From contig SVOL01000012.1 in NCBI GenBank assembly GCA_015066395.1, positions 1 through 60,431 on the forward strand: a stretch of 60,431 bases of DNA, written 5' to 3'. This document shows positions 1 through 8,132 of the stretch, piece by piece. Every line of letters starts with the position of its first letter. The stretch's first letter is position 1. A program made the position numbers and the translations under genes. The stretch comes from Oscillospiraceae bacterium. GTDB lineage: Bacteria; Bacillota; Clostridia; Oscillospirales; Acutalibacteraceae. The notes below the pieces were generated by a model. The model made no database searches. It was not told where the DNA came from and saw nothing but the letters and a program-made list of their open reading frames with translations.

Positions 1-100
1 CTAAGGCTTGAATAAAGAGAAAGCCCGCGCCTTTAGACGCGGGTCAGTCTCATGGGCTTTTAGCCCTTGTGCAAACCACCCGTTTGACGGGTGGTTATGA
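1..100 (+). mobile_element. Putative right end of an IS200/IS605-type element
   Basis: Three hairpins lie in tandem: cccgcg/cgcggg (24-29 with 38-43), gggct/agccc (54-58 with 62-66), and a perfect 10-bp stem aaccacccgt/acgggtggtt (74-83 with 87-96, loop ttg). Closely spaced subterminal hairpins just after the tnpB reading frame are typical of IS200/IS605 right ends, and that region of TnpB elements can be transcribed as a guide-type RNA. The transposase gene would lie upstream, outside the window, so this is inference from structure. The last hairpin could also serve as a transcription terminator. Confidence 0.45.
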
Positions 101-137
101 TTTTTATATAACAAATCATTTTGTATATAAAAAACCA

Positions 138-166
138 TTGCTATTTTAGGAAGAATGTAGTACAAT
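138..166 (+). promoter_or_regulatory. Sigma-A-type promoter of the malate operon
   Basis: TTGCTA (138-143), a 17-bp spacer and TACAAT (161-166) precede the first dehydrogenase gene by about 30 bp. Transcription would start near 173. Confidence 0.5.
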
Positions 167-197
167 TAATTGGTAAAATATTATAGGGAGTGTTTTT

Positions 198-1325
198 ATG
201 ACATCTTACATCAGATACACCTATCCTCAGTTAAAGAAATTCTGCGAAGATTGCTTTAAGAAGTTCGGTTTTACTGAGGCTGAGGCAGAGATCATTACCG
301 ACGTTTTGTTGCTTTCCGACCTTTACGGCATTGAGTCTCACGGTATGCAGAGACTTGCACGTTATCACAAAGGTATCGAAAAGGGTCTTATCAAGGTTGA
401 GGCTAAGCCCGAGACCGTTTTTGAGACTCCTGTTTCGGCCGTTATCGAGGGTAATGACGGTATGGGTCAGCTCATCTCACATAAGGCTATGAATATTTGT
501 ATAGAAAAGGCTAAAAAGAGCGGTATGGCTGTTGTTACGGTTCGTAACTCCAACCATTTCGGCATTGCCGGTTATTATGCTAAGATGGCTTGCGATGCAG
601 GTCTTCTCGGTATGGCGTTTACCAACAGTGAGGCTATCATGGTTCCTACTTTTGGACGTCTTGCTATGCTCGGCAGTAACCCGATCGCAGTTGCTATGCC
701 GGCCGAGCCTTATAACTTCTTCTTCGATGCATCGACTACCGTTGTAACCCGCGGTAAGCTGGAGATCTACAACAAGCTCGGCAAACCGCTGCCCGAAGGC
801 TGGGCATTGAATGCTCAAGGTAAGGGAAGCACCGATGCAAAGGATGTTCTTGCAAACATCGTTGCCAAAAACGGCGGCGGTATTATGCCTCTTGGCGGTG
901 AGACTGAGCAGACCGGCTCTCACAAGGGATACGGTTACGGTATGCTGTGCGAGATCTTCTGCTCGATCATTTCTATGGGTCTGACCTCTAACCACACTCA
1001 TACAAACGGAAAAGGCGGTACCTGCCATGGCTTTGTCGCTATTGATCCTAATGTTTTCGGCGATGCTGAGGCTATTAAGGAGCATCTTTCTACCTTCCTT
1101 CGTGAGCTTCGTGAGAGTCCCAAGTCCGAGGGTCAGGATCGCATTTATACTCACGGCGAAAAGGAAATGTTCGCTGTAAAAGACCGTATGGAAAACGGTA
1201 TCGATGTCAATATCAATACTGTAGCCGAAATGTTTGAAATGTGCAAATATGTAGGTCTTAACCCCGTTGATTACCTCGGCGACGTAAACTTTGATGAGGT
1301 CAACGCTACCTCTTCGTATAAATAA
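198..1325 (+). CDS. Malate/L-lactate dehydrogenase family oxidoreductase (Ldh_2)
   Basis: A 375-residue NAD(P)-dependent 2-hydroxyacid dehydrogenase of the Ldh_2 family (malate, L-sulfolactate, ureidoglycolate and related substrates), structurally unrelated to classical MDH/LDH. The family motif SHGMQR is at about residues 47-52 and SNHFG at 118-122; the nucleotide-binding region around LGSNPIAVAMPA follows. Length is normal for the family. A GGGAG ribosome binding site precedes the ATG. Malic enzyme starts 9 bp downstream, so the two are probably co-transcribed and malate is the likely substrate; substrate cannot be fixed from sequence alone. Confidence 0.85.
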   Translation: MTSYIRYTYPQLKKFCEDCFKKFGFTEAEAEIITDVLLLSDLYGIESHGMQRLARYHKGIEKGLIKVEAKPETVFETPVSAVIEGNDGMGQLISHKAMNICIEKAKKSGMAVVTVRNSNHFGIAGYYAKMACDAGLLGMAFTNSEAIMVPTFGRLAMLGSNPIAVAMPAEPYNFFFDASTTVVTRGKLEIYNKLGKPLPEGWALNAQGKGSTDAKDVLANIVAKNGGGIMPLGGETEQTGSHKGYGYGMLCEIFCSIISMGLTSNHTHTNGKGGTCHGFVAIDPNVFGDAEAIKEHLSTFLRELRESPKSEGQDRIYTHGEKEMFAVKDRMENGIDVNINTVAEMFEMCKYVGLNPVDYLGDVNFDEVNATSSYK

Positions 1326-1334
1326 GGAGCAGTT

Positions 1335-2510
1335 ATGAATATTAAAGAAGTTGCATTACAAAAGCATTACGAGTGGCAGGGAAAGATCGAGGTCGTTTCC
1401 CGTACACCTGTTACAAATAAGGAGCAGTTGTCGATCGCTTACACTCCCGGTGTCGCTGAGCCTTGTTTGGAGATCAACAAAGACTATGACAAGTCTTTTG
1501 AACTGACCCGCCGTTGGAACACTGTGGCCGTTGTTACTGACGGTACGGCTGTTTTGGGTCTTGGCGATATCGGACCCGAGGCAGGTATGCCTGTTATGGA
1601 AGGCAAATGTGTTCTCTTTAAAGAGTTTGCAGGCGTTGATGCTTTCCCGATCTGCCTTCGCACCAAGGACGTTGATGAGATCGTTCGCACGGTTTATCTT
1701 ATCTCCGGCGGTTTCGGCGGTGTTAACCTTGAGGATATTGCCGCACCCCGTTGCTTTGAGATCGAGAAGAAATTGAAAGAGATCTGCGACATTCCTGTTT
1801 TCCACGATGACCAGCACGGTACTGCTGTTGTTGTCGGTGCCGCTGTACTTAATGCTTTGAGACTGACCAACAAGAAGATCGACGAGATCCGCTGTGTTAT
1901 CAACGGTGCAGGCTCGGCAGGTATTGCTATTGCCAAGCATCTTTTGAAGCTCGGTGTTAAGAATATGATTATGGTTGACCGCTTCGGTATCATTTGCGAA
2001 GGTATGGAAGGCTTGAATTCCGCACACGTGGAAATGAGCAAGCTCACAAACAAAGAGCATCTTAGCGGCACTTTGGCCGATGCTATGAAGGGTGCTGATC
2101 TCTTTGTCGGTGTTTCGGCTCCCGGTTGTGTTTCCGAGGAAATGATCAAGTCGATGAACACCGATCCTATCGTGTTCCCGATGGCAAACCCTGTTCCCGA
2201 AATTATGCCTGACCTTGCTAAGGCCGCAGGTGCAAAGGTTGTAGGAACCGGTCGAAGCGACTTCCCGAATCAGATCAACAATGTTATGGCATTTCCGGGC
2301 ATCTTCAGAGGTGCTTTGGATGTAAGAGCCTCTGATATTAACGAAGAGATGCAGATGGCCGCATCTATGGCTATTGCTTCGCTTGTAAGCGACGAGGAAC
2401 TTAGTGAGGATTACATTATGCCGTTCGCATTCGATGAGCGCATCGGCAAAACCGTAGCCGCTAAGGTTGCCGAGGCCGCTATTAAAACAGGCGTTGCAAG
2501 AAAGTATTAA
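1335..2510 (+). CDS. Malic enzyme (malate dehydrogenase, decarboxylating)
   Basis: A 391-residue short-form malic enzyme that converts malate to pyruvate and CO2 with reduction of NAD(P). Visible landmarks are the N-terminal substrate region with Tyr36 (AYTPGVAEPC), the block ending in Lys91, the metal/NAD block HDDQHGTA at 157-164, and the Rossmann loop GAGSAG at 191-196. Length matches bacterial short malic enzymes. It follows the Ldh_2 gene by 9 bp with a GGAG site. Together the two enzymes connect oxaloacetate, malate and pyruvate and could exchange reducing equivalents between cofactor pools (inference). Confidence 0.92.
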   Translation: MNIKEVALQKHYEWQGKIEVVSRTPVTNKEQLSIAYTPGVAEPCLEINKDYDKSFELTRRWNTVAVVTDGTAVLGLGDIGPEAGMPVMEGKCVLFKEFAGVDAFPICLRTKDVDEIVRTVYLISGGFGGVNLEDIAAPRCFEIEKKLKEICDIPVFHDDQHGTAVVVGAAVLNALRLTNKKIDEIRCVINGAGSAGIAIAKHLLKLGVKNMIMVDRFGIICEGMEGLNSAHVEMSKLTNKEHLSGTLADAMKGADLFVGVSAPGCVSEEMIKSMNTDPIVFPMANPVPEIMPDLAKAAGAKVVGTGRSDFPNQINNVMAFPGIFRGALDVRASDINEEMQMAASMAIASLVSDEELSEDYIMPFAFDERIGKTVAAKVAEAAIKTGVARKY

Positions 2511-2570
2511 AATTAACTGTTTAATAAAATTTATAATCTGACAAAAGAAGACTGATTGGCAAATAAAGCG

Positions 2571-2726
2571 AAATAGTTGCTACAGCAACAGCTAAATTAT
2601 GCTTCGCATAGTTAAATTTCACTTTGTGAAGCTAAATTAAATTCCCAGACAGCGTGCCTTGGCACATTTAACTGTGAAAAAAATTAGCTGACCGTAGGTC
2701 AATTTAGCTCTTTTATGAATTTAGCT
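2571..2726. repeat. Tandem array of small hairpins linked by AGCTAAATT-like spacers
   Basis: At least five short perfect stems follow one another: gttgc/gcaac (2576-2589), tatgc/gcata (2598-2610), ttcac/gtgaa (2618-2630), gtgcc/ggcac (2654-2665) and gacc/ggtc (2690-2700). Loops are 2-4 nt. They are separated by AGCTAAATT or GTTAAATT on the left and by inverted copies AATTTAGCT on the right (2701-2709 and about 2717-2726), so the whole block can fold into one multibranched cruciform. No reading frame is apparent. Function unknown; it resembles a miniature interspersed palindromic element. Confidence 0.55.
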
Positions 2727-2755
2727 GTGGCACACTTCTTTTAGGAGTGTGCCAC
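2727..2755. terminator. Strong 10-bp hairpin, possible terminator
   Basis: Perfect stem gtggcacact/agtgtgccac (2727-2736 with 2746-2755) with a 9-nt loop, downstream of malic enzyme and upstream of the TetR gene. No clear T-run follows, so termination is plausible but not certain. Confidence 0.45.
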
Positions 2756-2788
2756 ATGTTTCGCCTGCCTTTTTAAAAAGGAAAATTT

Positions 2789-3373
2789 ATGATAAGAAAA
2801 AACAATCGTAACACAAAAGGAAGGATCGTCTCGGCGGCGTGGAAGCTGTTTTACGACAAAGGATACGACGCTACAACCGTTGAAGATATTGTCTGGGAAT
2901 CGGGCACTTCCAAGGGCTCATTTTATCACTATTTTGAAAGTAAAGATGCTCTGCTTAGCTCTTTGTCGTATTTGTTTGATAACAAGTATATGGAGCTTGA
3001 ACCCGAGCTTGCCAATAAATCGTCTGTCTTAGGGTCTCTGTTGTTTTTGAATGAGCAATTGTTCGGCATGATAGAGGACAGCGTTGATATTTCACTTCTG
3101 TCGCGACTGTTTTCTACTCAGTTGACCATTAAAGGTGAACAGTCCTTGCTTGACCGCGACCGTTTCTACTATAAGCTTATCAAAAAATTAGTTTTAAGCG
3201 GTCAGGAAGCAGGTGAGATAACAACTGCGATGACCGCTAAGGAAATAGTAAAGTATTATGCTATTTGTGAGCGTGCATTGATGTACGATTGGTGCCTTTG
3301 CAAAGGCGACTATTCATTGCGGGAATACGGCAAGCGCACGATGCCTATGTTTTTGGAAAAGCTTAAGGCTTAA
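2789..3373 (+). CDS. TetR/AcrR family transcriptional regulator
   Basis: A 194-residue regulator with an N-terminal helix-turn-helix (about residues 12-57). The recognition region TSKGSFYHYFESKDAL, at about 40-55, is the TetR hallmark. The C-terminal ligand-binding domain is divergent as usual. An AAAAGG site precedes the ATG. It stands alone between the hairpin array and rhaB; neighbours suggest control of one of the flanking metabolic genes, but no operator is obvious and the ligand is unknown. Confidence 0.85.
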   Translation: MIRKNNRNTKGRIVSAAWKLFYDKGYDATTVEDIVWESGTSKGSFYHYFESKDALLSSLSYLFDNKYMELEPELANKSSVLGSLLFLNEQLFGMIEDSVDISLLSRLFSTQLTIKGEQSLLDRDRFYYKLIKKLVLSGQEAGEITTAMTAKEIVKYYAICERALMYDWCLCKGDYSLREYGKRTMPMFLEKLKA

Positions 3374-3385
3374 GCGTTGTTTCTC

Positions 3386-3414
3386 TTGCAATTTCGCGCT
3401 TTGTATTGTATGAT
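3386..3414 (+). promoter_or_regulatory. Sigma-A-type promoter of rhaB
   Basis: TTGCAA (3386-3391), 17-bp spacer, TATGAT (3409-3414). An in-frame ATG at 3406 lies inside this promoter, which argues that translation starts later, at 3445. Confidence 0.6.
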
Positions 3415-3444
3415 AATTATATATTAAATGAAGTAGGTGTTTTT

Positions 3445-4839
3445 ATGTACCATCTTGCTATTGATATCGGAGCCTCGAGCGGACGTCACATTCTTGGCTG
3501 GCTTGAAGACGGCGTTATAAAGGATATGGAAATCTATCGCTTTGACAACGGACTTACTCCTAAAAACGGTCATCTTTGCTGGGATACCGACCTTTTGTTT
3601 AAGGAAATTCTTAACGGTATAAAAAGGGCAAAGGAGATCGGCAAGATACCCCAAACAATGTCGATCGACACTTGGGGTGTAGATTTTGTACTTATTGATA
3701 AAGACGGTAACAAGGTCGGCGATTCGGTGGGTTACCGTGACAGCCGTACCGAAGGTTATGTCGAAAAGGTTTTCGAGACCATTTCCAAACGAGAACTCTA
3801 CGATATTACGGGTATTAAGAGCGGTATGATCAACACTCTTTTCCAGCTTGCGGCGTTGAAGGACTATGCTCCTGAGCAGTTGGAACAGGCTTGCGAATTT
3901 TTGATGATTCCTGATTATTTCGTATACCGACTTACGGGTAATAAATTCAACGAGTACACTAACGCTTCAACTACCGAACTTGTTGATGTCAAGTCGAATA
4001 ACTGGTCGTATGAACTGCTTGATAAGCTTGGTATCAAGAAAAGTCTTTTCAGAGATGTTTCGATGCCCGGTACTATGTGCGGCCGTCTTTTGCCTGAGAT
4101 CGAAGCGGAAGTAGGATTCAATCTTGATGTGATACTCGGACCCTCGCACGATACCGCCGCGGCTGTTATGGCTGTTCCCTCCAATGAAGAGAACGTTATG
4201 TATATCAGTTCGGGTACCTGGTCGCTGATGGGTATTGAGTCGGGCGTTCCGCAGTTGTCCGACGCCTGTATGGATCAGTTGTTCACCAACGAAGGCGGCT
4301 ACGATCATCGCTACAGAGTGCTTAAGAATATTATGGGTCTTTGGATGATCCAGAATGTCCGTCATGAGTTAGGGGACAAGTATTCGTTTGCTGAATTGGC
4401 TGAGCTTGCTGAGCTGTCAAAAGATTTCCCGTCTACAGTCGACGCACTTGATGACCGTTTCTTAGCACCTGAGAATATGACTGATGAGATCAAGGCTTAC
4501 TGTGCCGAGACAAATCAGCCTATTCCCGAAACTCCCGGTGAGATCGCTGTTGTCGTTTATAACAGTTTAGCAAAGTGCTATGCTGAGTGTGCTGATGAGA
4601 TCGAAGCCTTTACGGGCAACAAGTATACTGCTATCAATATTATCGGCGGCGGCAGTAAAAATGAGTACCTTAACCGTGTTACTGCCAAGGTTTCGGGCAG
4701 AACCGTGCTGGCCGGTCCCGGTGAAGCGACCGCTATCGGCAACATTCTCAATCAGATGTTAGCAGTCGGCGAGTTCGGTTCGCTTAGCGAAGCCAGAAGC
4801 GCTGTTATGAAGTCATACGCTGTAAAAGAGTATAAATGA
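3445..4839 (+). CDS. rhaB: Rhamnulokinase (FGGY carbohydrate kinase)
   Basis: A 464-residue ATP-dependent sugar kinase that phosphorylates L-rhamnulose at C1 in rhamnose breakdown. The first ATPase lobe begins with DIGASSGR (about residues 7-14). Later blocks include SIDTWGVDF, the glycine-rich ISSGTWSLMG, and the C-terminal GGGSKNEYLN adenosine motif, all typical of RhaB. The start at 3445 is chosen because it follows a GTAGGTG site and a clear promoter. No rhamnose isomerase or aldolase is adjacent. A GH78-like glycosidase lies 30 kb away. Confidence 0.85.
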   Translation: MYHLAIDIGASSGRHILGWLEDGVIKDMEIYRFDNGLTPKNGHLCWDTDLLFKEILNGIKRAKEIGKIPQTMSIDTWGVDFVLIDKDGNKVGDSVGYRDSRTEGYVEKVFETISKRELYDITGIKSGMINTLFQLAALKDYAPEQLEQACEFLMIPDYFVYRLTGNKFNEYTNASTTELVDVKSNNWSYELLDKLGIKKSLFRDVSMPGTMCGRLLPEIEAEVGFNLDVILGPSHDTAAAVMAVPSNEENVMYISSGTWSLMGIESGVPQLSDACMDQLFTNEGGYDHRYRVLKNIMGLWMIQNVRHELGDKYSFAELAELAELSKDFPSTVDALDDRFLAPENMTDEIKAYCAETNQPIPETPGEIAVVVYNSLAKCYAECADEIEAFTGNKYTAINIIGGGSKNEYLNRVTAKVSGRTVLAGPGEATAIGNILNQMLAVGEFGSLSEARSAVMKSYAVKEYK

Positions 4840-4848
4840 TATAAAATG

Positions 4849-4879
4849 AGAGCCAACACAAACCCTCTGTGTTGGCTCT
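4849..4879. terminator. Bidirectional intrinsic terminator
   Basis: Perfect 12-bp stem agagccaacaca/tgtgttggctct with a 7-nt loop, between the convergent rhaB and XRE genes. A/T-rich tails on both sides allow it to serve both strands. Confidence 0.8.
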
Positions 4880-4887
4880 TTAAAGTT

Positions 4888-5298
4888 TTAGGCTTCTTCA
4901 AGTATTTTTAAGATCTTCTGTTGTCTTTCTTCGCTGGTCTCTCTGAATTTTAAGAGTAGGTCGGCTTCCGTTTCGCTGAGTTCAATAATATTATCGTAAC
5001 TGCCGGGCTCAACGTTCGAGAGGTAGGGGTTAACGGCGGCAAAGGTGACGACAGGGGTTATCGGTCTTGATGGCTGGTATGTACCGCCGACACCGACCAA
5101 CTCATCGACCGAAACATCCAACACCTTTGCAATAGCTACAAGCTTATCGACAGGCGGAATGATAGTGGTCTCGTACTTTGCAAAGCAGTCACGCGTCACA
5201 CCGATGAGTTCTGCCATAGCAGTCTGATTGTAGTGGAGTTTTTTGCGAAGCTCGACAATATTTGCTCCGATGGTTGTTCTGTTAGTGTTCTTAGCCAA
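4888..5298 (-). CDS. XRE-family helix-turn-helix regulator
   Basis: A 136-residue protein with a Cro/C1-type helix-turn-helix at about residues 10-65: GANIVELRKK, then AELIGVTRDCFAKYE, then LVAIAKVLDVSVDELVG. A C-terminal tail of unknown role follows (ETEADLLLKFRETSEERQQ, probably helical). The start codon is TTG, with AAAGGATG upstream at a suitable distance. It is single-gene, convergent with rhaB and divergent from tRNA-Thr. Target unknown. Confidence 0.85.
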   Translation of the reverse strand: MAKNTNRTTIGANIVELRKKLHYNQTAMAELIGVTRDCFAKYETTIIPPVDKLVAIAKVLDVSVDELVGVGGTYQPSRPITPVVTFAAVNPYLSNVEPGSYDNIIELSETEADLLLKFRETSEERQQKILKILEEA

Positions 5299-5326
5299 AA
5301 TAATCGCATCCTTTCATAAAATTCAC

Positions 5327-5355
5327 TTGACTAAAAGTATTAATATTGATATAAT
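5327..5355 (+). promoter_or_regulatory. Promoter of tRNA-Thr
   Basis: TTGACT (5327-5332), 17-bp spacer, TATAAT (5350-5355), 16 bp before the tRNA. Confidence 0.75.
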
Positions 5356-5371
5356 AATTTGCAGATTTGTT

Positions 5372-5447
5372 GCTGAAGTGGCTCAGTTGGCAGAGCAGCT
5401 GATTCGTAATCAGCAGATCGTGGGTTCGAGTCCCATCTTCAGCTCCA
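5372..5447 (+). tRNA. tRNA-Thr (anticodon CGT)
   Basis: 76-nt cloverleaf with encoded CCA. The acceptor pairs gctgaag with cttcagc. The anticodon loop ttcgtaa sits between paired ctgat and atcag arms, giving CGU, which reads ACG. The T-arm gggttcgagtccc is canonical. Confidence 0.95.
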
Positions 5448-5451
5448 TTTA

Positions 5452-5482
5452 AAGCCGTGATTATTCACGGCTTATTTTTTTT
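5452..5482 (+). terminator. Terminator of tRNA-Thr
   Basis: Stem aagccgtga/tcacggctt, loop ttat, then a run of T. It runs up to the stop codon of the convergent DUF4364 gene and may serve both. Confidence 0.8.
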
Positions 5483-6044
5483 ACAGTTTCATACCGGTCA
5501 ACGCGGATGTGATGTTCAGCAGCGTTTCGGTGGGATTGTTAAGAAAGTTCTCCTTGACGGTCTCAGCAGTCTCATCATCCGGCACGAGCAGCTTTACTCC
5601 TGCGAGTTCCAGTTCACCTTCCATAATAGTACAGGTCACGTGCAACCCGAGTTCGCTTTTATCAACCGATACCTTGTGTTGACGTTCGTTCATCGCACGC
5701 TTGACGACACGGTTAGCGATATTCAACGAGTTTTCCTTGACCGAGAAGGGAAGACTTGATGACAAAGCGTTGGCAACATTACGTCCTTCATCGGTTAGTG
5801 TATAGAGCGTTTTGTTGCTATCGCTTACAGTCGATATGATGTGACCGCTGTCCGAAAGCTCGGCAATAGCAACCGACAGTTCAAAAAAGTTTGCAATACC
5901 CTCAAAGTGCAACTGTTCCTTGACCGTGTCAAGCGGAACTGGTGAGGAAATATTATCAAGCAAATAGCAGATCAGAACCCTGATCTCGGTACGGCTCTGC
6001 AAACCGCCGGGATTGACGCCGGCATTTAAAGCATCAGAAAACAT
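5481..6044 (-). CDS. DUF4364 family protein
   Basis: A 187-residue protein resembling DUF4364 proteins of Clostridia. The N-terminal half looks like a winged helix (RTEIRVLICYLLDNI, then VAIAELSDSGHI, then YTLTDEGRNVANAL), which suggests DNA or protein binding; the C-terminal half is an alpha/beta domain. The start at 6044 is chosen because GGAGGTACTA directly precedes that ATG, and a longer frame would begin inside the promoter. Function is unknown. Confidence 0.75.
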   Translation of the reverse strand: MFSDALNAGVNPGGLQSRTEIRVLICYLLDNISSPVPLDTVKEQLHFEGIANFFELSVAIAELSDSGHIISTVSDSNKTLYTLTDEGRNVANALSSSLPFSVKENSLNIANRVVKRAMNERQHKVSVDKSELGLHVTCTIMEGELELAGVKLLVPDDETAETVKENFLNNPTETLLNITSALTGMKL

Positions 6045-6075
6045 TAGTACCTCCGTGAGAAATTTTTTCACATTT

Positions 6076-6104
6076 ATTTTAACCTCAAAAGTGACAAATG
6101 TCAA
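6076..6104 (-). promoter_or_regulatory. Promoter of the DUF4364 gene
   Basis: On the minus strand TTGACA (complement of 6099-6104), 17-bp spacer, TAAAAT (complement of 6076-6081). Back to back with the plus-strand promoter at 6121. Confidence 0.65.
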
Positions 6105-6120
6105 CAGATAGAATTTATTG

Positions 6121-6149
6121 TTGAAAAATTTTTCTGTCTACTGTATAAT
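6121..6149 (+). promoter_or_regulatory. Promoter of the coiled-coil gene
   Basis: TTGAAA (6121-6126), 17-bp spacer, TATAAT (6144-6149), with TG just before the -10 element. Confidence 0.65.
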
Positions 6150-6178
6150 TTAATTAAATATATAAAGGCGGTGCAGAT

Positions 6179-6814
6179 ATGCCGAAGAAAAGTCTTGTAA
6201 TTGAGATTGAAAATCTTGTCAAAAAGAATAACGATCTGTTTGATGAGTTGACCGCTGTAAAGCGTAAAAATGAGGAAAGTAAGGCCTTGATCGCAACTTT
6301 GGTTGCAATGACCGAGCAGTTGGAAAAAGAACTCGACGCAAAAAACGAAGAGATATCCGAACTTAAAACTGCTTTGGAAAAAGAGAATGTTGAGAATAAA
6401 ATGTCCGAAACGGAGAATATCGCGGTCGAAACATCCGATGACGCTATCGACGGTGTTGCAACAGTTGAGGTAGAAGATCCCGTCGACATACTCTCTAACA
6501 GTCCTGAGGTTACGGTCAAAGCGAATGAACGGGTCAGCATCAATACCGACTACGGTGCGGCTGTCGAGTTGGCTTCGGCCGCTATCGGAGAGGTCGTGCT
6601 TGAGTGTACTGAGCTCTGTGCTTTTTTCGCCGAAAACGGAGGAAGTAACGCTAAGGATCTTATCAATCTGGCACTCGGCAGAACTGAGGTCTTTAAAGGT
6701 GAAGCGCTCGGCATTATCGAGGAGTCAGACGATACTTCCTACACAGTGTCTCAGCTCGGTGAGAAGAAGGGAAGTACCCTCGAATACTTTAAACTGTTGA
6801 AAAAACAGGTATGA
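6179..6814 (+). CDS. Coiled-coil protein of unknown function
   Basis: A 211-residue acidic, cytoplasmic-looking protein that I do not recognise. Residues 1-75 form a heptad-rich coiled coil (IENLVKKNNDLFDEL through KNEEISELKTALEKEN). A low-complexity acidic linker follows at about 75-115. The remaining part (about 120-211) looks globular, with AAVELASAAIGEVVLE and a lysine-rich end. No signal peptide or membrane segment. It has its own promoter and an AAGGCGGTG site, and stands between a DUF4364 gene and serA. Confidence 0.7.
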   Translation: MPKKSLVIEIENLVKKNNDLFDELTAVKRKNEESKALIATLVAMTEQLEKELDAKNEEISELKTALEKENVENKMSETENIAVETSDDAIDGVATVEVEDPVDILSNSPEVTVKANERVSINTDYGAAVELASAAIGEVVLECTELCAFFAENGGSNAKDLINLALGRTEVFKGEALGIIEESDDTSYTVSQLGEKKGSTLEYFKLLKKQV

Positions 6815-6891
6815 ATGACAATAATTTAACAATCTTCTTGCTTTAATTTTCATAAATTTAAAATATTTTGTCTGAAATTTAACAATTTTGC

Positions 6892-6919
6892 TTGACATTA
6901 CATATAAATGTAGTATAAT
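6892..6919 (+). promoter_or_regulatory. Promoter of serA
   Basis: TTGACA (6892-6897), 16-bp spacer, TATAAT (6914-6919). The short leader contains stem aaacgg/ccgttt (6932-6947), which directly abuts the GGAGGT ribosome binding site. Confidence 0.75.
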
Positions 6920-6959
6920 GTATTCAAAACAAAACGGTTTTCCGTTTGGAGGTATTGAA

Positions 6960-8132
6960 ATGTATAACATTAAAACTTACAACAAAATTTCTAAGATCGG
7001 GCTCGATGAGTTCGATGCAGCAAAATATGCTTACGGCGACGAGGTAGAAAACCCCGTTGGTGCTATCGTTCGCTCGGCCGCACTTCATGATGTTGAGTTC
7101 CCTGAAACTCTTCTCGCTATTGCCCGTGCAGGTGCAGGCACCAATAACATTCCGTGTGACCGTTGCGCCGAAGAGGGCATAGTTGTTTTCAACACTCCCG
7201 GTGCTAATGCCAATGCTGTAAAAGAGCTGGTTATTGCCGGTATCCTTCTTTGCTCGAGGAGAGTTATTCCTGCTATCAAGTGGGCCGAAACTCTTAAAGG
7301 CAAGGGCGACGAGGTGGGCAAGCTTGTCGAAAAAGGTAAGGGAGCTTTCGTTGGTCCCGAGATCAAGGGCAAATCTATCGGTATCATCGGTCTCGGCGCT
7401 ATTGGTGTTCTGGTTGCTAACTCCTGCAACGCTCTCGGTATGAAGGTCTACGGTTATGATCCGTATCTCTCTGTAAATTCTGCCTGGAGCCTTACACACA
7501 ATGCTATCCACGCTATGGATCTTAGTGAAATTTATGATAAGTGTGACTACATTTCTATTCACGTTCCGCTTACTCCCGACACCAAGGGCTTTATTAACAA
7601 GGATTCCATCGCTGCTATGAAGGACGGAGTAAGGATCCTTAACTTCGCTCGTGCTGATCTTGTTGATTCTGCTTCGATGCTTGACGCTCTTTACGATGGC
7701 AAGGTCGCCGCATACGTTACCGATTTCCCGACCGATGAAATGATCGGTGCTGACGGCGTTGTATGCATTCCTCATCTTGGCGCACCGACTCCCGAATCTG
7801 AGGATAACTGTGCAGTTATGGCGGCTAATGAGCTTGTCGATTACATCGAAAACGGTAATATCGTCAACTCTGTAAATATGCCCAACATCTCTATGCCTAA
7901 AAGCGGTGATGCCAGAATCTGCGTTATTCACAAGAATGTTCCGACCGTTATCAACCGTATCACCGGTGTTATTTCCGACGACGGTATCAATATTTCTAAT
8001 ATGCTCAACAAATCCAAGAAGGATTACGCATATACTATGTTGGATATTGATGAAAAGGATCTGACTAAGGTCGAGACCCTCGCTGAAGAGATCAAGGCTA
8101 TGCCTGAGATCATCAGAGTCAGAATCATCTGA
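6960..8132 (+). CDS. serA: D-3-phosphoglycerate dehydrogenase
   Basis: A 390-residue NAD-dependent enzyme that commits 3-phosphoglycerate to serine synthesis. It has the D-2-hydroxyacid dehydrogenase fold: AGAGTNNIP substrate loop, GIIGLGAIG Rossmann motif, NFARADLVD loop, and HLGAPTPESEDN containing the catalytic His. A C-terminal ACT-like domain (ICVIHKNVPTVINRITGVI) may bind an amino acid effector. The start at 6960 follows GGAGGT; an upstream in-frame ATG lies in the promoter. Its last base overlaps the start of the carboxypeptidase gene. serB and serC are not nearby. Confidence 0.92.
   Translation: MYNIKTYNKISKIGLDEFDAAKYAYGDEVENPVGAIVRSAALHDVEFPETLLAIARAGAGTNNIPCDRCAEEGIVVFNTPGANANAVKELVIAGILLCSRRVIPAIKWAETLKGKGDEVGKLVEKGKGAFVGPEIKGKSIGIIGLGAIGVLVANSCNALGMKVYGYDPYLSVNSAWSLTHNAIHAMDLSEIYDKCDYISIHVPLTPDTKGFINKDSIAAMKDGVRILNFARADLVDSASMLDALYDGKVAAYVTDFPTDEMIGADGVVCIPHLGAPTPESEDNCAVMAANELVDYIENGNIVNSVNMPNISMPKSGDARICVIHKNVPTVINRITGVISDDGINISNMLNKSKKDYAYTMLDIDEKDLTKVETLAEEIKAMPEIIRVRII

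Noticed and set aside
477-1154. A 225-codon minus-strand frame opposite the Ldh_2 gene
   Set aside because: It lies wholly within a clearly conserved gene, has no ribosome binding site and its product resembles nothing; similar long shadow frames occur opposite serA, malic enzyme and clpE.
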